Shown here: positions 33,537 to 42,651 of the stretch, one piece after another | Layout of the letters: each line of letters starts with the position of its first letter | How positions within the stretch are numbered: the first letter of the stretch is position 1 | Origin: Palsa-892 sp963751615 | GTDB taxonomy: Bacteria > Pseudomonadota > Alphaproteobacteria > Rhizobiales > Xanthobacteraceae | NCBI GenBank assembly: GCA_963751615.1 | Contig: CAVVVG010000005.1 | Span: 558,001-622,000 of the forward strand | Reading direction: 5' to 3' | Length of the DNA: 64,000 nt | The notes under the pieces: model-generated | Databases searched by the model: none | Seen by the model: the letters and a program-made list of their open reading frames with translations, nothing else | What the model was told of the DNA's origin: nothing | Translations under genes and position numbers: made by a program

Positions 33537-33998
33537 ATGATCATCACCCTCTATGAACCCGACATTCCTCAAAACATGGGAACGATTCTCCGGCTTGGCG
33601 CCTGTCTCGGCGTGGGCGTGCATATCGTCGGGCCTGCAGCCTTTCCCGCCAACGATCGAGCGTTCCGGCGCGCAGGATTGGATTACCTCGACCACGTAAA
33701 AGTGCAGGATCACATTTCCTTTGCGAGTTTCAACAATTGGCGAAAGAAAGAAGGCCGCAGAGTCGTGTTACTTTCCACCAAGGCAGAAATGTCTCACATC
33801 GATTTTTCTTTCCGGAACAATGACATTCTCATGTTCGGACGCGAATCCGCAGGCGTTCCCGAAGAAGTGCATAAAGCGGCAGATGCTAGGCTGCGCATCC
33901 CCATGCAGCCGGGTCTGCGTTCGCTAAACGTAGCTGTGAGCGTCGCGATTGTTCTGGGCGAAGCGCTACGGCAGACAAAAGGCTTCCCGAATGGCTGA
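33537..33998 (+). CDS. trmL: tRNA (cytidine/uridine-34-2'-O)-methyltransferase TrmL
   Basis: A 153-residue SPOUT methyltransferase from the ATG at 33537. The knot motifs are IITLYEPDIPQNMGTILRL, LMFGRESAGVPEEVH and IPMQPGLRSLNVAVSVAIVL, giving the trefoil SAM pocket. TrmL methylates the wobble ribose of tRNA-Leu. It overlaps the hemF start by eight bases, so both are one transcript. Confidence 0.93.
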   Translation: MIITLYEPDIPQNMGTILRLGACLGVGVHIVGPAAFPANDRAFRRAGLDYLDHVKVQDHISFASFNNWRKKEGRRVVLLSTKAEMSHIDFSFRNNDILMFGRESAGVPEEVHKAADARLRIPMQPGLRSLNVAVSVAIVLGEALRQTKGFPNG

Positions 33999-34872
33999 TA
34001 CGGTTGAACGAAAAGCAAGAGCGAGCGCATGGTTCGGTGAACTGCGTGGAAAAATCTGCGTCGCGCTGGAGACACTTGAAAAAGAAGCTGATGGCAGCCT
34101 CTATTCTGGAAAGGTCGGCACTTTCGAGCGAAAAAATTGGAAACGAAAAGACCACACCGGCGCGCCAGGCGGCGGCGGCGAAATGTCCATGTTACACGGC
34201 CGTCTCTTTGAAAAAGCCGGTGTGCATGTCTCGACCGTACATGGAGAGTTCGCGCCAGAATTCCGGACGCAAATTCCGGGTGCCGAAACTGAGGCTCGTT
34301 TCTGGGCTTCCGGCATTTCGGTCATCGTACATCCACTCAACCCACATGTGCCCGCGGTGCATTTCAACACGCGCCACGTCGTTACGACGAAACACTGGTT
34401 CGGTGGGGGCAGCGACCTGACGCCCGTCCTTGACCGTAGAAGAACACAGCACGATCCGGATACGATCGCTTTTCACGCCGCCATGAAAACCGCCTGCGAC
34501 AGGCACGTGCCGGTCGCGCCTTATGTAGATTTCAAAAAAAACTGCGACGAATATTTTTTCCTAAAGCATCGTAACGAGCCGCGTGGTATCGGCGGAATCT
34601 TTTTCGATTACCGCAATAGTGGAAATTGGGAGGCGGATTTCGCGTTTGTACGCGAAGTCGGCCTCGCTTTTCTGCAAATCTATCCCGCCCTCGTACGTAA
34701 AAATTTTGCAAAAGCTTGGGGGGAAGCCGAGCGCGAGGAACAGCTCGTGCGGCGTGGACGCTATGTCGAGTTTAACCTGCTTTATGACCGGGGAACAATG
34801 TTCGGCTTGCGCACCGGAGGAAACGTCAACTCAATCCTATCCTCACTGCCACCCGAAGTGAAATGGCCGTGA
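33991..34872 (+). CDS. hemF: Oxygen-dependent coproporphyrinogen III oxidase
   Basis: A 293-residue enzyme that uses O2 to decarboxylate coproporphyrinogen III to protoporphyrinogen IX. Family blocks: GGGGEMSMLHGRLFEKAGVH, VHPLNPHVPAVHFNTRHV, WFGGGSDLTPVL, KKNCDEYFFLKHR and RGRYVEFNLLYDRGTMFGL. The start at 33991 overlaps trmL. With hemA in this window it indicates aerobic haem synthesis by the C4 route. Confidence 0.96.
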   Translation: MADTVERKARASAWFGELRGKICVALETLEKEADGSLYSGKVGTFERKNWKRKDHTGAPGGGGEMSMLHGRLFEKAGVHVSTVHGEFAPEFRTQIPGAETEARFWASGISVIVHPLNPHVPAVHFNTRHVVTTKHWFGGGSDLTPVLDRRRTQHDPDTIAFHAAMKTACDRHVPVAPYVDFKKNCDEYFFLKHRNEPRGIGGIFFDYRNSGNWEADFAFVREVGLAFLQIYPALVRKNFAKAWGEAEREEQLVRRGRYVEFNLLYDRGTMFGLRTGGNVNSILSSLPPEVKWP

Positions 34873-36123
34873 TTACTTCGCTGATCGGTCGACTATTTGT
34901 TTCAATTGCATCGCATCCATCGGAAAATCCCCAGAAATCCAATCTGCTTCTGCGCGCGCAAGCGCGGCACCAAGCGCTGGTCCCTGCTTCACGCCACGCT
35001 CCATGAAATCCTTAGCAGTGAGCGGGAATTTCGGCGGTATCCAGCGATCCGGAAGCGTAATCAAGTGACGCCAGCCTTTATCGTCGACCGACGCCTTCGA
35101 GCGTGCGAAAGCAACTAGGGCGCGATCGCGGAAATTATCAGCACCGATCCGGTACAGCAGCGCTTTCGCGGCTCGTTCTCCGGTCTCGAGAGATATTTGC
35201 CACCAACGGTCTCCAATCAATATTAATTTCTGGTGTTCTGCATTTGCGAGCCGCAGACGTTCGCGCAATCGGTCGGCATCCTCGACAATAAGAACGCCAA
35301 GCGCGCCCAGATGCCGTATCGGCTCGGCTGCCAATCCCAGCGCTATTTCACATTTTACCAATTTGGCATAACTTGCGAGCAACGCCACCCCGCCCAGAAC
35401 GGAACCAAGGATTCCCGTTTCCGCCATGACAGCAAGTGTCGGGACAGCGTCCTTCGCAATAAGCAATTTCAGCAATTCCGCGCGAATACGTTCGCGCGAG
35501 AGCGTTGCCAATTCGTCGCGAGCGCAAATGCAAGCACTCAACCCACTACGATCGAGCGAGCCCTCGCCATAAGCGGCGTGAAAACGAAAAAAGCGCAATA
35601 CACGTAAATAGTCCTCACGGATCCGCGTGTGTGGATCGCCGATGAATCGAACGCGCCTCGCTTTAAGATCCTCCAGCCCACCAACAAGGTCGACAATCAC
35701 ACCATCCCGTTTCAGGAACATCGCATTCATCGTGAAATCACGCCGCTCGGCATCCTTCTTCCAATCGCGCCCAAAGCTTACTTTCGCGTGACGTCCGAAC
35801 GTTTCGATATCCTCGCGTAGCGTTGTCACCTCGAACGGTTTGCCGTCGATGACGACCGTCACCGTCCCGTGCTCGATCCCCGTCGGTACCGGATTGAAAC
35901 CAGCTGCCACCGCACGGCGAACGACCTCGCTTGGCACCGCGGTCGTGGCAAGATCGACTTCGTCGACCCTGATCCCAAGAATCGCATTCCGCACAGCGCC
36001 GCCGACAACGCGTGTTTCCTCGCCTTCCGCATCCAACACGGTAAAAAGCCGTGCAAGCGGACCCTTGGAAAGCCAGGGTATCTGTTCGGGCTTGAGAACG
36101 ATGCGCTCGTCGGCGCCGCTCAT
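34873..36123 (-). CDS. CCA tRNA nucleotidyltransferase
   Basis: A 416-residue class II nucleotidyltransferase that adds or repairs the CCA end of tRNA. Markers: VVGGAVRNAILGIRVDEVDL with the catalytic Asp pair, TVVIDGKPFEVTTLREDIET, RRDFTMNAMFLKRDGVIVDL, and DPHTRIREDYLRVLRFFRF. No HD domain is seen. It is the last gene of a four-gene minus-strand operon (DUF1285, Nudix, DUF6111, CCA transferase), overlapping the DUF6111 gene by four bases. Confidence 0.94.
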   Translation of the reverse strand: MSGADERIVLKPEQIPWLSKGPLARLFTVLDAEGEETRVVGGAVRNAILGIRVDEVDLATTAVPSEVVRRAVAAGFNPVPTGIEHGTVTVVIDGKPFEVTTLREDIETFGRHAKVSFGRDWKKDAERRDFTMNAMFLKRDGVIVDLVGGLEDLKARRVRFIGDPHTRIREDYLRVLRFFRFHAAYGEGSLDRSGLSACICARDELATLSRERIRAELLKLLIAKDAVPTLAVMAETGILGSVLGGVALLASYAKLVKCEIALGLAAEPIRHLGALGVLIVEDADRLRERLRLANAEHQKLILIGDRWWQISLETGERAAKALLYRIGADNFRDRALVAFARSKASVDDKGWRHLITLPDRWIPPKFPLTAKDFMERGVKQGPALGAALARAEADWISGDFPMDAMQLKQIVDRSAK

Positions 36124-36380
36124 TTGATCTGACCGGGCACGAGCTTGCCATTTTCCATATGCGCTGGCGTGTAAGTGCCGCCCGGAGCATAACCGCCGAA
36201 ATGCGCGAACGCGATCAAGCTCGCGATCACCAAAATGCAGCCTGCAATTGCGAGACCGGAAACTACGTTCAGACGCCAGTGTTCTTTTTCGCGTGCGTCG
36301 CGATCGGTCGAGAGCAAATAGATCGCGTACAGCACGAACGGCACGAGGAAAAGAACAATTTCAAGAAGCGTCCTGCTCAT
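36120..36380 (-). CDS. DUF6111 family small membrane protein
   Basis: An 86-residue protein with two membrane helices (about residues 5-23 and 40-62) joined by a charged loop (STDRDAREKEHWRLN), and a C-terminal tail FGGYAPGGTYTPAHMENGK. It overlaps genes on both sides by four bases, so it is translationally coupled between the Nudix and CCA-transferase genes. This gene order is conserved in Hyphomicrobiales, but the role is unknown. Confidence 0.85.
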   Translation of the reverse strand: MSRTLLEIVLFLVPFVLYAIYLLSTDRDAREKEHWRLNVVSGLAIAGCILVIASLIAFAHFGGYAPGGTYTPAHMENGKLVPGQIK

Positions 36381-37066
36381 GAATAAAGCCGCTCATAAAG
36401 TCGCCGGATGATACCCGCCGTCACGCCCCAGATGTAGCGCTCACCATAGGGCATGGCATAGTAGCTGCGCTGAATGCCTTTCCATTCGCGGCTATGACTT
36501 TGATGATTGTCAGGCGACATCAGGAAATCCACCGGCACCTCAAAGGCATCCACCACCTCTCGCGTATTGATCTTGAGCACAAAATCTGGGCGCACCAGTC
36601 CCACAACGGGCACGATCCGAAAGCCAGTTCCCGACAAGTACGGGTCGAAGTAGCCGAGGGGAGTTATAAATTCGCGCTGTAACCCGATTTCCTCCTCCGC
36701 CTCGCGCATCGCAGCAAAAGCGGGGTCAGCATCGCTATCGTCAATCCGGCCGCCGGGAAAGGCGATCTGTCCCGAATGGGTGGAGAGATCCTCGGCGCGT
36801 TGCGTCAGAAGAAAGGTTGGCTCCTCTCGGGCAACCACCGGAACCAATACTGCAGCCGGATGAAAGGGCTTGTCGGCGAGCGAAGCGGCGATATCCAACG
36901 CCATCTGGTGATCGCCGAATTGCAGGGCAATTTCGTCGAGCGACACCGGCGCTCGAAGGTCCGCGGGCGGTGAAGCAAGCAACCGTGCTTTTGCGCGCGC
37001 AACGAAATCGCGCATCGACGCCGACAAAGCTGGCGCCGTTGAAGTATCTTCGGCCGACTGCATCAT
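36377..37066 (-). CDS. Nudix hydrolase, CoA pyrophosphatase type
   Basis: A 229-residue Nudix protein. The CoA-pyrophosphatase signature LLTQRAEDLSTHSGQIAFPG leads directly into the Nudix box (GGRIDDSDADPAFAAMREAE, then EEIG), giving the metal-binding glutamates. Such enzymes split CoA into 4'-phosphopantetheine and 3',5'-ADP. Overlaps of four bases with both neighbours show tight coupling with the DUF1285 and DUF6111 genes. Confidence 0.92.
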   Translation of the reverse strand: MMQSAEDTSTAPALSASMRDFVARAKARLLASPPADLRAPVSLDEIALQFGDHQMALDIAASLADKPFHPAAVLVPVVAREEPTFLLTQRAEDLSTHSGQIAFPGGRIDDSDADPAFAAMREAEEEIGLQREFITPLGYFDPYLSGTGFRIVPVVGLVRPDFVLKINTREVVDAFEVPVDFLMSPDNHQSHSREWKGIQRSYYAMPYGERYIWGVTAGIIRRLYERLYS

Positions 37067-37644
37067 GAAAGTCCCGCAATCGTTTCTTCCGGTGCCATCG
37101 CGAAGAATTCTCCTGAAGACATTACGCCGAACATTTTTTTACCGTTCTGCTCACGTACTTCGCCGATCGCCACCAGATCAAAAAACAGGGCGCGCGTCAC
37201 CTTGGCCCACAAATCACGCCGGACGAAAAGATACGGCTTGATGCCGTTGGTGCCTTCTTCCGGCTCAAAGCGAAGACGGTGCTTTTTGTCACAACGAATC
37301 ACATCTTCGACATTCGTCCGGAAGATCAGACTCTGTTTCGGTCCCTGATTCTCGATTTCAAGTTCGACCGCAAGGAATGGAGCGTCATCTACCCGGATTC
37401 CAACTTTTTCGACTGGCGTGACCAGAAAATAGCGGTCTCCTTCGCGTTTCAACACACTGGAAAAAAGACGCACCAGCGCCGGTCTTCCGATTGGCGTCCC
37501 GAGATAGAACCAGGTGCCATCGATGGCGATGCGCATGTCGAGATCGCCGCAAAACGGCGGATTCCACTTCTCGATGGGCGGATATTTGGCCTTACCAACC
37601 GCTGCGGCCAGTGATTCTAACCCTCCTGGACGGGCTTCCGCCAT
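37063..37644 (-). CDS. DUF1285 domain-containing protein
   Basis: A 193-residue soluble protein of the DUF1285 family. The start at 37644 has GGAGAAG upstream. Family features are PPFCGDLDMRIAIDGTWFYLG, GRPALVRLFSSVLKREGDRY, LVTPVEKVGIRVDDAPF, and YLFVRRDLWAKVTRALFFDL. The family has a known fold but no established function. It is first in its operon and diverges from the MoxR gene. Confidence 0.9.
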   Translation of the reverse strand: MAEARPGGLESLAAAVGKAKYPPIEKWNPPFCGDLDMRIAIDGTWFYLGTPIGRPALVRLFSSVLKREGDRYFLVTPVEKVGIRVDDAPFLAVELEIENQGPKQSLIFRTNVEDVIRCDKKHRLRFEPEEGTNGIKPYLFVRRDLWAKVTRALFFDLVAIGEVREQNGKKMFGVMSSGEFFAMAPEETIAGLS

Positions 37645-37853
37645 GCTCTTCTCCCATAAAAGTGCGCTCAAACACGTGAACAGCCACCTGAATCGGCCGG
37701 ACTTAAAGATAACCTAAAAGATGGGGGCTAAGGATTGCCTTGATTGCGGCGGACTAGGGAGGTCTGCTGCATGGAAATTGTATCGCAACTCTGGAAGCAT
37801 TGTCGCGGCACCCCTCGGATGGGGACAACTCCATCCCAATCGCGGAGAAACCA

Positions 37854-38861
37854 GTGACTTCCGCCAAGAACGAAACTGCAGAAACGCTTGACCAAATGAT
37901 TGTGCGGGCCGCGGAAACGACCGCGGCAAGTATCCGCGCGGCACGGATGGCGATTGGTGCCGTCATTTTTGGCCAGGACGAAGTGATTGATCACGCCATG
38001 ATCACCATTCTGGCCGGCGGGCACGCTCTCCTTGTGGGCGTTCCGGGACTCGCCAAAACCAAGCTCGTCGACACCATGGGGACCGTGCTTGGCCTCGAAG
38101 CACGTCGTATCCAGTTCACGCCGGATTTGATGCCCTCCGACATCCTTGGATCTGAAGTGCTTGAAGAGAGCGCCGCCGGAAAGCGCGGCTTTCGATTCAT
38201 TCGCGGTCCCATTTTCTCGCAGTTGCTGCTCGCCGACGAAATTAATCGCGCGAGCCCGCGCACGCAGTCGGCGCTATTGCAGGCCATGCAGGAATATCAC
38301 GTCACCGTCGCTGGAACGCGGCACGACGTGCCAAAACCGTTCCATGTGCTCGCCACAGAAAATCCGATCGAACAGGAAGGCACTTATCCGCTTCCGGAAG
38401 CACAGCTCGACCGTTTTTTGATGGAGATCGACGTTTCCTATCCGAATCGCGATGCCGAACGGAAAATCTTGTTCGACACAACGGGCGTCGAGGAATCGAA
38501 ACCGCGCGGAGCGATGTCCGCGGAAGAGTTGATGGCGGCGCAACGCCTGGTTCGCCGTATACCGGTCGGTGATTCGGTCGTCGATGCAATCCTCGATCTT
38601 GTCCGCGGCGCACGCCCCGGCGAAGATTCACCCACTTCAAAACTCATTGCTTGGGGGCCCGGACCGCGCGCCAGTCAGGCGCTCATGCTCGCCGTACGTG
38701 CCCGCGCATTGCTCGATGGACGGCTCGCGCCTTCGATCGACGATGTTCTCGCGCTCGCCGAACCCATTTTGAAACATCGAATGGCACTCACTTTCACTGC
38801 GCGCGCCGACGGTGAAACTATTGAGGGCATTGTCAAAAGGATCAAGGCGACGATCGCATGA
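37854..38861 (+). CDS. MoxR family AAA+ ATPase
   Basis: A 335-residue AAA+ protein. Walker A is in LLVGVPGLAKTKLVDTMG, Walker B in LLADEINRASPRTQSALLQA, sensor 1 in HVLATENPIEQEGTYPLPEA. I prefer the GTG at 37854 (GGAG six bases upstream) to a TTG at 37800. MoxR proteins act as chaperones that mature or assemble envelope or enzyme complexes together with DUF58 and VWA-type partners, which follow directly here. The overlap with the DUF58 gene is four bases. Confidence 0.93.
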   Translation: MTSAKNETAETLDQMIVRAAETTAASIRAARMAIGAVIFGQDEVIDHAMITILAGGHALLVGVPGLAKTKLVDTMGTVLGLEARRIQFTPDLMPSDILGSEVLEESAAGKRGFRFIRGPIFSQLLLADEINRASPRTQSALLQAMQEYHVTVAGTRHDVPKPFHVLATENPIEQEGTYPLPEAQLDRFLMEIDVSYPNRDAERKILFDTTGVEESKPRGAMSAEELMAAQRLVRRIPVGDSVVDAILDLVRGARPGEDSPTSKLIAWGPGPRASQALMLAVRARALLDGRLAPSIDDVLALAEPILKHRMALTFTARADGETIEGIVKRIKATIA

Positions 38862-39826
38862 ACGCGAAGACAGTGGCGCCTGAATTACCGCGAGACATCG
38901 AAGCACCGGTGGGTGCGGCGAAGGAATCGGCGCTCCGGCTTGTTGCCGCAATGCCACGTCTTGCGCTCGAGGCGCGGCGCGTTGCCGCTTCGGTCTTTCA
39001 TGGTTTACATGGAAGGCGGCGCGCTGGATCGGGCGAGAATTTCTGGCAGTACCGGCGCTTTCAGTTTGGCGAGCCTGCCAATCGCGTCGATTGGCGGCGC
39101 TCGGCCCGCGACGATCACTTGTATGTGCGCGAACGAGAATGGGAAGCCGCGCATACCATCTGGATCTGGCCGGACCGTTCGCCGTCTATGGCATTTGCAT
39201 CGCCATTGGTTTGGGAAACGAAACGTGAGCGGGCACTGGTCTTGGCCTTTGCCCTAGGCGAGCTGCTTGTACGGGGCGGCGAGCGAATTGGGATACCGGG
39301 CGTGATGCGCCCAACCGCGAACCGCGCGGTGATCGAGCGTATGGCCGAAGCAATTATCCACGAAACGGCTCGGCCCGAAAGCTTGCCGCCTATCTTCACG
39401 GCGGGACCGCGCGACGAGGTTTGCATACTCGGCGATCTGTGGTGTCCGACGGCGAAAGTGTCGGCTTCGATTGCTGCGCTTTCCGCGAATGGCGCGGGCG
39501 GGCACGTTGTGCAGATTGTCGATCCCGTCGAGGAGGCCTTCCCTTATTCAGGGCGTATCGAATTTCAAGAGCCTGAGGATGGCGGCACGATCACGGTCGG
39601 GCGCGCGGAGGCATGGCGCAATGATTATATCGGACGCATCGCGCGGCATCGAGAGGCGATCGGCCAAGAAGCGAGCCGTCATGGCTGGAGTTTTGCCGTT
39701 CATCGTACCGACCGCCCTGCGAGCGAGTTACTATTGGCCTTGCGCACCCGTATGGGTGAAACACGCGATGTTATCGCGCGCCGCCGCAACTCGCTGGCAA
39801 TACCCGAGAACGAGGCCATTACATGA
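38858..39826 (+). CDS. DUF58 domain-containing protein
   Basis: A 322-residue protein with the DUF58 core: HGRRRAGSGENFWQYRRFQF, GEPANRVDWRRSARDDHLYV, and a VWA-like segment with TIWIWPDRSPSMAF holding a D-x-S-x-S metal site. DUF58 proteins are constant partners of MoxR ATPases and are thought to be regulated or remodelled by them. It overlaps both neighbours by four bases, so MoxR, DUF58 and the DUF4159 protein are made from one coupled transcript. Confidence 0.92.
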   Translation: MNAKTVAPELPRDIEAPVGAAKESALRLVAAMPRLALEARRVAASVFHGLHGRRRAGSGENFWQYRRFQFGEPANRVDWRRSARDDHLYVREREWEAAHTIWIWPDRSPSMAFASPLVWETKRERALVLAFALGELLVRGGERIGIPGVMRPTANRAVIERMAEAIIHETARPESLPPIFTAGPRDEVCILGDLWCPTAKVSASIAALSANGAGGHVVQIVDPVEEAFPYSGRIEFQEPEDGGTITVGRAEAWRNDYIGRIARHREAIGQEASRHGWSFAVHRTDRPASELLLALRTRMGETRDVIARRRNSLAIPENEAIT

Positions 39827-42642
39827 TCGCTGGTTTCCCGATCGGCTTCACGTCTCCACTTATTACGCTCGCGCTGCTGATGCTTCCACTGCTGTGGTGG
39901 CTTCTGCGTCTCGTGCCACCTCGCCCTCGGAGAATTACCTTTCCACCGACCCGCATCCTGTTTGAGATCGAGCCTAAGGAGGAAACGCCTGCGCGGACGC
40001 CATGGTGGCTGACGGCGATCAGACTTTTGCTCGCGGCCCTTATCGTTCTTGCGGTCGCCGGACCGGTATTGAACCCGCCGCCGGCGGGGACGCGGACGGA
40101 CGGACCCGCCATCATACTTTTCGACTCAGGTTGGACCGTAGCGACTCGTTGGCAAGAGCGTATCCGCACCGCAGAGGCGATCATCACACGGGCGGAAAGT
40201 GATGGCCGCCTCATTGCACTAATTGCGAGCGGAAATAGTTCGAAGGAAGTTTCGCTGATGCGTCCGGGTGAAGCGCGCGAAGCGCTTCGCTCGTTGGTCC
40301 CCTCTCCGCATACGCCGGATCGCGCGGAGTTAATCCTTCCGCTGATCCGCGCGCTGGCTCTCAATCCCACAGCCTCGATTATCTGGCTCACCGATGGCGT
40401 GGACCTAGGCGATGGGTCGGGTTTTGTTGACAAATTAAAAGAGATCGCCACGGACAAACTCACGATCGTCAAAGGCGGTATCGAAACCCCGCGCGCGGTC
40501 GTCGCCGCGGAAAACGCCGCCGACGGGCTCACCGTCAAGATATTGCGTGCCGACGAAAGTGCGCAGGCGCAGGGAATCGTCCGTGCTCGCGATTTGCGCG
40601 GCCTTGCTCTCGGTGACGCAACCTTCTTGTTTGAGACCGGCGCACGCGAGACCGAGGCGCGCTTCAACTTGCCGGTTGAAATCCGCAATGACATCGCCAG
40701 AATCGAAATCGCGGGCGAGCGATCCGCCGGCGCCGTGCAAGTTCTCGACAAGCGTTGGCGCCGCCGCTCGGTCGGTATTATTTCCGGTGGTACGGCCGAT
40801 ACCAGCCAGCCTCTGCTTGCAGCCAATTTTTATCTGCAACGCGCTCTCGGCCCGTTCGCCGACGTACGGCCTGCTGAAGGCGCTTCGCCAAGCGAAGCAA
40901 TCAGTCACTTCATCGACCAGCGTTTGCCGGCCTTGATCCTTTCGGATGTCGGAACCATCGCGCCCTCGTCGCGCGAAAAACTCGTGAAATGGATCGAGGA
41001 TGGTGGATTGCTGATCCGTTTCGCGGGCCCGCGGCTTGCCGCCACTGAAGACAATCTTGTGCCCGTGCAATTGCGCCGCGGCGGGCGCGTGTTGGGCGGA
41101 AGCCTTTCCTGGGAACAGCCGCAGAATCTTGGGCAGTTTTCCCGCGAAGGACCGTTCCATGATATTGCCGTTCCAAATGACGTCACGGTCACGCGGCAGG
41201 TGCTGGCGGAACCGGACGGACTGCTCTCAGAACGGACATGGGCCACACTCGCCGACGGCACCCCTCTTGTCACGGCGGCGAAACGCGGCCGCGGGCTACT
41301 CGTACTTTTTCATGTAACGTCGAATACAAGTTGGTCGAACTTGCCGCTTTCGGGTTCTTTCGTAGAGATGCTGCGCCGGGTTGTCGCTCTTGCAGGTGCC
41401 GACAATAACGCAACCGCAAACACCGCTACGGGGACCGAGCGCAGGCCGGCACAGACCATTGCGCCGAGCCGGTTGCTCGATGGCTATGGCGCATTTACAC
41501 CGCCTGGACCGACGGCACGACCTATTCCGACCGACTTCAACGGGCGCGCCGTATTCGATCATCCGCCGGGATATTACGGCACGCCTGATGCACTCGTTGC
41601 GGTGAACACCCTGGGGCCGAAAGATCGCCTTACACCACTCGACGTGGGTCAGTTGAGCGCACGGATCGAACCTTACCGACAAGGCGAACCGATTGATCTG
41701 CGTGCGGGGCTTCTGCTCACCGTGACCCTGCTCCTGCTCGCCGACTGCCTGATCGTGTTTTGGCTGTCAGGCGGATGGCATCGTTTCAACTGGCGGCGTG
41801 CGACAGTCGTAATTTTTATTATGGCGGCCGTTCTTTCGTTTGGAAACGATAGAGTTTTTGCACAAATCACAGCGCAAAAAGCTGCGGACGATTACGCCAA
41901 GCGCGCCACGCTACAAACGCGTCTTGCTTATGTGATTTCCGGCGACAGGGAAGTCGACAGTGTGAGCAAGGCGGGGCTGGAAGGGCTTTCACTATTTCTT
42001 TCCCAACGCACGGCGCTCGAGCCCGGCGATCCCATTGCCGTCGATCCCTCGCGTGATGAGCTTAGTTTCTTTCCGATGCTCTATTGGCCAATCGCCTTAA
42101 GTTCGCCGAACCCCGATACAGCAACGCTTGCAAAAATCGATGCCTATATGAAACAGGGCGGCACGATTCTGTTCGACACCCGTGATGCGCTGACGGTACT
42201 GGCGGTTCGTACCGGTGAGGTCTCACCCGCCTTGGCCAAACTGCGCGAAATCCTTTCGGCGCTTGACATTCCTGAGCTTGAGCCTGTGCCGCAGGATCAT
42301 GTGCTGACGAAATCGTTCTACCTCTTGCGCGATTTTCCGGGACGCTTCTCAAATGGGAAGCTCTGGGTCGAAGCGCTGCCCGATGCGAGCACGGAAGCCG
42401 AAATGCGGCCCGCGCGCGCAGGAGATGGCGTTTCGCCAATTTTGATTACGTCGAATGACCTCGCTGGCGCTTGGGCAGTCGGCACCGATGGACAACCAAT
42501 GTTGCCGCTGACGCCAGGCGAGCCGCGTCAGCGCGAATATGCATTTCGCGTTGGGGTCAACATCATAATGTATGTCCTCACTGGCAACTACAAAGCCGAC
42601 CAAGTTCACGTTCCGGCCTTGCTTGAGCGGCTGGGGCAATAA
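39823..42642 (+). CDS. Large membrane protein: BatA-like N-terminus plus DUF4159
   Basis: A 939-residue inner-membrane protein. Residues 5-80 form the BatA-type N-terminal region with two helices (LALLMLPLLWWLLRL and AIRLLLAALIVLAVAG). A long VWA/class I glutamine-amidotransferase-like periplasmic region follows. Two more helices (about 628-648 and 662-678) precede the DUF4159 domain (about 700-930), with RLAYVISGDREVDSVSKAGL, FFPMLYWPI and MKQGGTILFDTRDAL. It is probably the envelope-facing effector or scaffold of the MoxR system; the substrate is unknown. Confidence 0.9.
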   Translation: MIAGFPIGFTSPLITLALLMLPLLWWLLRLVPPRPRRITFPPTRILFEIEPKEETPARTPWWLTAIRLLLAALIVLAVAGPVLNPPPAGTRTDGPAIILFDSGWTVATRWQERIRTAEAIITRAESDGRLIALIASGNSSKEVSLMRPGEAREALRSLVPSPHTPDRAELILPLIRALALNPTASIIWLTDGVDLGDGSGFVDKLKEIATDKLTIVKGGIETPRAVVAAENAADGLTVKILRADESAQAQGIVRARDLRGLALGDATFLFETGARETEARFNLPVEIRNDIARIEIAGERSAGAVQVLDKRWRRRSVGIISGGTADTSQPLLAANFYLQRALGPFADVRPAEGASPSEAISHFIDQRLPALILSDVGTIAPSSREKLVKWIEDGGLLIRFAGPRLAATEDNLVPVQLRRGGRVLGGSLSWEQPQNLGQFSREGPFHDIAVPNDVTVTRQVLAEPDGLLSERTWATLADGTPLVTAAKRGRGLLVLFHVTSNTSWSNLPLSGSFVEMLRRVVALAGADNNATANTATGTERRPAQTIAPSRLLDGYGAFTPPGPTARPIPTDFNGRAVFDHPPGYYGTPDALVAVNTLGPKDRLTPLDVGQLSARIEPYRQGEPIDLRAGLLLTVTLLLLADCLIVFWLSGGWHRFNWRRATVVIFIMAAVLSFGNDRVFAQITAQKAADDYAKRATLQTRLAYVISGDREVDSVSKAGLEGLSLFLSQRTALEPGDPIAVDPSRDELSFFPMLYWPIALSSPNPDTATLAKIDAYMKQGGTILFDTRDALTVLAVRTGEVSPALAKLREILSALDIPELEPVPQDHVLTKSFYLLRDFPGRFSNGKLWVEALPDASTEAEMRPARAGDGVSPILITSNDLAGAWAVGTDGQPMLPLTPGEPRQREYAFRVGVNIIMYVLTGNYKADQVHVPALLERLGQ

Positions 42643-42651
42643 GATCGCGCC